Shown piece after piece: positions 6,943 through 9,991 of a stretch of DNA of 9,991 bases. The stretch is from assembly GCA_947441695.1 (NCBI GenBank), contig CANEUK010000032.1, forward strand, positions 1-9,991, in the 5' to 3' direction. Numbering within the stretch: position 1 is the first letter of the stretch; the number at the start of each line of letters is the position of its first letter. This DNA is from Rickettsiales bacterium. Lineage in GTDB: Bacteria; Pseudomonadota; Alphaproteobacteria; Rickettsiales; UBA1997. The notes beneath the pieces are model-generated. The model ran no database searches. It saw nothing but the letters and a program-made list of their open reading frames with translations, and was not told where the DNA came from. The translations under genes were made by a program, and so were the position numbers.

Positions 6943-7179
6943 AATCTTGAACAAATCATACAAAACCCAACAATTGATCGCGAACAATTGTCTAAAAATG
7001 CAATGTTTGGAGTTAATTATATTCAAGGAAGTTGCGAAAGGTTAAAACTGCAAATCAAAAAAAATGCTGAAACAGCCAATGCTCGAGAAATCAGCCCTAA
7101 TGAAAACACTAACAATCAACATGAAAATAGCTTTGTTGGCAATTTACAAAGAAACTTTAATTCGATGTTTTATCGGTAA
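6943..7179 (+). pseudogene. In-frame 3' continuation of the hairpin-protein gene after a TAA codon
   Basis: After the TAA at 6940-6942 the same frame continues for 78 sense codons to a second TAA at 7177-7179. The peptide NLEQIIQNPTIDREQLSKN followed by ERLKLQIKKNAE looks like ordinary coding sequence and would extend the helical C-terminus smoothly. The tail ends in a basic/aromatic stretch, QRNFNSMFYR. One base change (for example AAA to TAA) would split an original protein of about 868 residues. Alternatives are stop-codon readthrough, a separate small gene starting at TTG 6988 or ATG 7003, or a sequencing error. No Shine-Dalgarno precedes either internal start, which favours a detached 3' end. 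Confidence 0.5.
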
Positions 7180-7234
7180 AAATTATTAACTTTTGGCTCT
7201 TATTATTTGGCTAATTAATTTTCGTTAAAAAATT

Positions 7235-7861
7235 ATGTCTTTTTTTGAACAAATTTTTGCTGCCCTAAAACTAGGCGGCGCAATGATTTATCCGCTTTCT
7301 CTCTTGTTTATTTTGGCTTTGGCTTTGATTTTTGACAAAATTCTTTTTTACAAAAAACTGACGATTTTGCCAAAAAAACTCCCCCAATTAATTTTTAGCG
7401 ATGAATTTTCTTGGAACGACCTAAAGGAAGAAATTTTGTCCCTTGATGGCAAAAACATTTATCGAATTTTTTTTGAATCAATTTTGAAAAACAAATCTAA
7501 ACCAATTTGGTTTTTAGAATCTCAAACTGAAAATGAAGTAAAATTGGTCGAAAAAAATTTAGCTCAAAATTTATGGATCTTAGAAACCATTGTTACCGCC
7601 GCTCCTTTATTGGGGCTTCTTGGAACCATTATTGGTATGATGAGTTCTTTTAAATTGATGGGAAAAGACAGCCTGTTAAATCCAAACGCCATAACTGGCG
7701 GAGTTGCCGAAGCTTTAATTGCAACCGCATTTGGACTTGGAATTGCCATTATTGCACTTTTTGCTTTTAATTATTTTTCAAAACGCCAAGACCAAACTTT
7801 AGACGAACTAGAGCTTTTAGGAACAAAGATTGTCGACCAAATTAAGCTTCAACAAAAATGA
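7235..7861 (+). CDS. exbB: ExbB / TolQ family proton-channel protein
   Basis: This is the inner-membrane subunit of the proton-driven ExbB-ExbD motor that energises TonB. The 208-residue product has the family layout: a short N-terminus, GGAMIYPLSLLFILALALIF as the first membrane helix (about 14-34), a cytoplasmic loop, then TAAPLLGLLGTIIGMMSSF (about 121-139). The most conserved block of the family is GGVAEALIATAFGLGIAIIA (about 155-174). The GG-MYPL opening is more like ExbB of TonB systems than TolQ, and the following tonB-like gene agrees. Its stop overlaps the exbD start in ATGA, indicating translational coupling. A 55-bp AT-rich gap precedes it; I see no Fur-box-like dyad there. Confidence 0.93.
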   Translation: MSFFEQIFAALKLGGAMIYPLSLLFILALALIFDKILFYKKLTILPKKLPQLIFSDEFSWNDLKEEILSLDGKNIYRIFFESILKNKSKPIWFLESQTENEVKLVEKNLAQNLWILETIVTAAPLLGLLGTIIGMMSSFKLMGKDSLLNPNAITGGVAEALIATAFGLGIAIIALFAFNYFSKRQDQTLDELELLGTKIVDQIKLQQK

Positions 7862-8256
7862 AGATAAAACGCGCAAGAAAATCAAAAAAAGGTCGAATTG
7901 AAATTATTCCGATGATTGATGTGATGTTTTTTTTGTTGGTAACTTTTATGTTAGCCTCGCTTTCAATGCAGCATTTAAGCGGAATTGCGGTAAATTTAAC
8001 TCAAGGAAAAGCTGAAAACGTAGAAACTCAAAAACAAATTACTTTAACCATAAACGCGCAAGGTTTGGTTTTTCTACAAAAAGAAGAAATTGACCTAGAA
8101 ACACTTAAATTAAGGCTAAAGCAAGTTTTGCATGGCGAAGATAAAACCATAATCGTGCTTTGCGACAAAGACGCCGCGCAAGGAAAAGTGATGTTGGCGA
8201 TGCTTGCTGCCAAAGCTGCCGGAGCGCAACATTTTTCACTAATTACCAAAAATTAA
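7858..8256 (+). CDS. exbD: ExbD / TolR family biopolymer transport protein
   Basis: This is the partner of ExbB in the TonB-energising motor. Its 132 residues match the family. A basic cytoplasmic N-terminus is followed by IEIIPMIDVMFFLLVTFML (about 14-32), the single membrane helix. That helix holds the essential proton-carrying Asp (Asp21 in PMIDV). A periplasmic domain follows, with the typical ITLTINAQGLVFLQKEEI and IIVLCDKDAAQGKVM strands and the AGAQHFSLITK end. It overlaps exbB by four bases and tonB by one (TAATG), so the three genes are very likely one transcript. Confidence 0.93.
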   Translation: MKIKRARKSKKGRIEIIPMIDVMFFLLVTFMLASLSMQHLSGIAVNLTQGKAENVETQKQITLTINAQGLVFLQKEEIDLETLKLRLKQVLHGEDKTIIVLCDKDAAQGKVMLAMLAAKAAGAQHFSLITKN

Positions 8257-8768
8257 TGCAAAAACCTCTTACAAGTTTTGCTTTTGCTGCGTTGGTTTGG
8301 TTGATAATTTTAAGCGGCTTTTCTTTGTCAATTTTTAAAAAATCGCCATCTCCTGAAATTGAGCTAGAAATAGATGCCCAAATGATTGGGGAACTTGTTG
8401 AAGAAAGAAAACCAGCTAAAAAATCAAACCTAAAAACCTTAAAAACAGATAAAAGCTCCGACTTAAAAACCGCTAAAAAAGTTTTGCAACACGACCATCA
8501 TTTTGCTGAAACTAAAGAAAAAATTGCGCCAATTTTTAATCCTCTTCCACAAATTCCAGATGATTTGCGCGAAGAAGCTTTTGCAAGCGAGGCAATTGCG
8601 CGATTTTACATTTCAAGCGAAGGCGTGGTTTTGCGAGTTGAGTTAATAAAACCTTGCGCCAGTCCAAAATTGAATTTTTTGCTATTAAAAAGTTTGAAAA
8701 AATGGCGTTTTGCAAAGAGCGCCGCAGAATCAATGCAAGATATTCGAGTTAATTTTTTGGTAAAATAA
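8256..8768 (+). CDS. tonB: TonB-like energy transducer
   Basis: The start is taken at the ATG overlapping the exbD stop (TAATG), giving 170 residues; an upstream in-frame extension would lie within exbD and is not believable. Residues 8-26 form the N-terminal membrane anchor. A Lys/Pro/Ser-rich periplasmic spacer with a His-rich patch (HDHHF, 79-83) follows. The C-terminal domain (about 96-170) shows the TonB pattern: PLPQIPDDLRE, then ARFYISSEGVVLRVELIKP, then a LLLKSLKKWRF helix and a final strand. It transmits motor force to TonB-dependent outer-membrane receptors. The anchor lacks the Ser/His pair usual in classical TonB, and the spacer is short, so this is a minimal member. No receptor gene is in the window. 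Confidence 0.85.
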   Translation: MQKPLTSFAFAALVWLIILSGFSLSIFKKSPSPEIELEIDAQMIGELVEERKPAKKSNLKTLKTDKSSDLKTAKKVLQHDHHFAETKEKIAPIFNPLPQIPDDLREEAFASEAIARFYISSEGVVLRVELIKPCASPKLNFLLLKSLKKWRFAKSAAESMQDIRVNFLVK

Positions 8769-8769
8769 A

Positions 8770-9810
8770 ATGAAAAAAATTCTTCTTATGCCATTTTCTG
8801 TTTCAAATCAGGCTTTGAATTTAAAGTCATTGTTGCAAATCCGCTTTTGCAAAAAATTTTTAGTCAGTTTGTTTTTTTGTCTGTTTTTTATCGCTACAAA
8901 TGCCAGCGCTAAAATTGTTATTTTTGCCTGCGAACCAGAATGGGGCGAAGTTGCGCGCTTAATTGTTAAAGACAAAGCCGAAGTAAGAGTTGGAACAACT
9001 TCTGATCAAAATCCAAGAGATGTTGGAATTAAATCTGCTTTGATTGCCGCTTCGCGATCGGCTTCAATAGTTTTTTGTTCGGGCGGCGACCTAGAAAGTA
9101 GCTGGTTGCCAGCAACTATCAACAAAGGCAATAATTTAAAAGCCATTACCGATGATAACGGTTTGTTGCTTGCAATTGATTATATTAAAAGTCCGAAATT
9201 TTTTGACAAAAATGCCTTAGTTTTGGTGGGTCGCAAAGAATATTTACTCAACGGCTCGCGGGTTCATTTAAATCCGCATAATATCACTAAAATTGCCGAG
9301 GAATTCACACGACGAATGAAGTTAATTGATTCAATCAATTCTAATTTTTACCAAAAATCTTACGATAGTTTTTTGCTCAAATGGCAAGAAGCCATAGAAA
9401 AGTGGGAAGAACGCGCTTCAATCTTGAAAGGAATGCCACTTTTGGCAAACGACAATTCTTGGAATTATTTAGCTGATTGGTTGGGTTTAAAAATTACCAC
9501 AATTTACGACACCAACACCAGGGAAAAACCAAATTTGGTTTATCTTCATGATTTGGCTAAAAAACTTAAAGCAAACCCAGTTGAAGCGATAATTTTTGCA
9601 CGATTCGAAGATAAAAGATTTGTTTTGTGGCTAAGAGAAGAAACCAAAACCCGCTTGATTGGATTGCCTTATACCATTGGAAGCTCTTCTAATAACAGCG
9701 ATTTTTTTAAATTATTTAACTCGATAATTAACGGTCTTTTAACCGATTGTTCGAGTGGCGTTTGCAAAACCTTGGATGAAACCAAAAAAACGAAGGTAAA
9801 ATTTTTATGA
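8770..9810 (+). CDS. ZnuA-like metal ABC transporter substrate-binding protein with altered metal site
   Basis: This is a periplasmic binding protein of the zinc/manganese (cluster A-I) family, 346 residues. Family landmarks are KIVIFACEPEWGEVARLI (48-65), FCSGGDLESSWLP (102-114), HLNPHNITKIAEEF (166-179), NSWNYLADWLGLK (229-241) and IGLPYTIGSSS (297-307). At the positions where homologues usually carry ligand histidines I read NPR (Arg83), SRV (Arg164) and AND (Asn227/Asp228). Nearby His166 and His170 remain. It may bind a different ligand or have a sensing or scaffold role. The signal region is long (about 47 residues, ending TNASA) and includes dispersed repeat B; no Met lies near its hydrophobic core to shorten it. 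The gene starts one base after the tonB stop and belongs to that operon. No permease or ATPase gene is adjacent. Confidence 0.85.
   Translation: MKKILLMPFSVSNQALNLKSLLQIRFCKKFLVSLFFCLFFIATNASAKIVIFACEPEWGEVARLIVKDKAEVRVGTTSDQNPRDVGIKSALIAASRSASIVFCSGGDLESSWLPATINKGNNLKAITDDNGLLLAIDYIKSPKFFDKNALVLVGRKEYLLNGSRVHLNPHNITKIAEEFTRRMKLIDSINSNFYQKSYDSFLLKWQEAIEKWEERASILKGMPLLANDNSWNYLADWLGLKITTIYDTNTREKPNLVYLHDLAKKLKANPVEAIIFARFEDKRFVLWLREETKTRLIGLPYTIGSSSNNSDFFKLFNSIINGLLTDCSSGVCKTLDETKKTKVKFL
8838..8878. repeat. Dispersed repeat, copy B, inside the binding-protein signal region
   Basis: The match to 3199-3238 begins AATCCGCTTTTGC and runs through a shared CAGTTTGTTTTTTT. Here it encodes residues about 23-37 (IRFCKKFLVSLFF), overlapping the hydrophobic core of the signal peptide. 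Confidence 0.7.
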
Positions 9811-9875
9811 ACTTTTTTGGCTAAATGAGGCAGTATTAAAAGGTTTTTCCAGCAAAAAGTTTAAAAAAATCATAA

Positions 9876-9991
9876 ATGAAATCTGAAAATTTATTAACAA
9901 ATCAAGTCAAAGAAAATTTGACAAGCACCTTGCGCACAATGTTGTCAAACAAGGCTTTGCAAGTTGAATTTGACGAAAATTTAGAAGATAA
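9876..9991 (+). CDS. Probable cobaltochelatase CobT-like protein, N-terminal fragment
   Basis: Only 38 codons are visible before the window ends. The peptide has a charged start, then a helix VKENLTSTLRTMLSN and a strand LQVEFDEN. This resembles the N-terminus of alphaproteobacterial CobT, where a helix with a TLRAIAG-like motif is followed by a VEVxF strand. CobT works with CobS and CobN in aerobic cobalt insertion, but Rickettsiales keep CobT/CobS-like AAA+/VWA proteins without cobalamin synthesis, so the role there is unclear. The gene begins 65 bp after the binding-protein stop; no terminator or clear promoter was seen in that gap. The identification rests on a short stretch. Confidence 0.5.
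   Translation, partial: MKSENLLTNQVKENLTSTLRTMLSNKALQVEFDENLED

Noticed and set aside
6971..6990. Near-perfect 20-bp palindrome with CAATTG ends and a TCGCGA centre
   Set aside because: It has one mismatched pair, lies within coding-like sequence after the in-frame stop, and is not followed by a T-run, so no terminator or operator role can be supported.
8160..8255. Longer N-terminus for the TonB-like protein
   Set aside because: It would overlap exbD by nearly 100 bases and starts with a very basic non-TonB sequence; the ATG at 8256 gives a normal membrane anchor.

Overview
The window is strongly AT-rich and crowded with poly-T and poly-A runs. It carries envelope genes of a Gram-negative bacterium (MlaE, ExbB/ExbD/TonB, an outer-membrane barrel, and a probable CobT start) next to large proteins that look made for contact with a eukaryotic host. 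Together with a periplasmic metal-binding-type protein most like alphaproteobacterial homologues, this suggests a host-associated alphaproteobacterium, Rickettsiales- or Holosporales-like. That placement is inference; no rRNA or other taxonomic marker is present.

Left part (1-3099, minus strand). A gene running off the left edge encodes at least 627 residues. It has a charged N-terminal region, a clan-CE (Ulp1/YopJ-like) cysteine protease core with a readable His/Asp/Gln/Cys set, and a long Pro/Thr/Ser tail built of tandem repeats. 67 bp upstream of it and on the same strand is a secreted outer-membrane beta-barrel protein with an unusually long low-complexity linker. The pair reads as a host-interaction locus.

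Middle (3100-4572). A short non-coding stretch carries a repeat that recurs 5.6 kb away inside another gene. Then comes mlaE, the permease of the Mla lipid-transport ABC complex (minus strand), and a 445-bp divergent intergenic region holding a candidate promoter with an overlapping perfect inverted repeat.

Right part (4573-9991, plus strand). A 789-residue protein with several Gly-rich hydrophobic hairpins and no recognised domain is followed, in the same frame and straight after its TAA, by 78 more coding-looking codons, so the gene may have been shortened by a nonsense mutation or may be read through. Next is a compact operon exbB-exbD-tonB-SBP, with overlaps of 4 and 1 bases and a 1-base gap. 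It would energise a TonB-dependent outer-membrane receptor that is not in the window. The last gene of the set is a ZnuA-family periplasmic binding protein in which the three usual metal-ligand histidines all appear replaced. The window ends in the first 38 codons of a gene resembling the start of cobaltochelatase subunit CobT.

The most unusual items are the repeat-tailed clan-CE protease, the hairpin protein with its in-frame stop, and the histidine-depleted ZnuA-like protein whose signal-peptide region overlaps a dispersed repeat.
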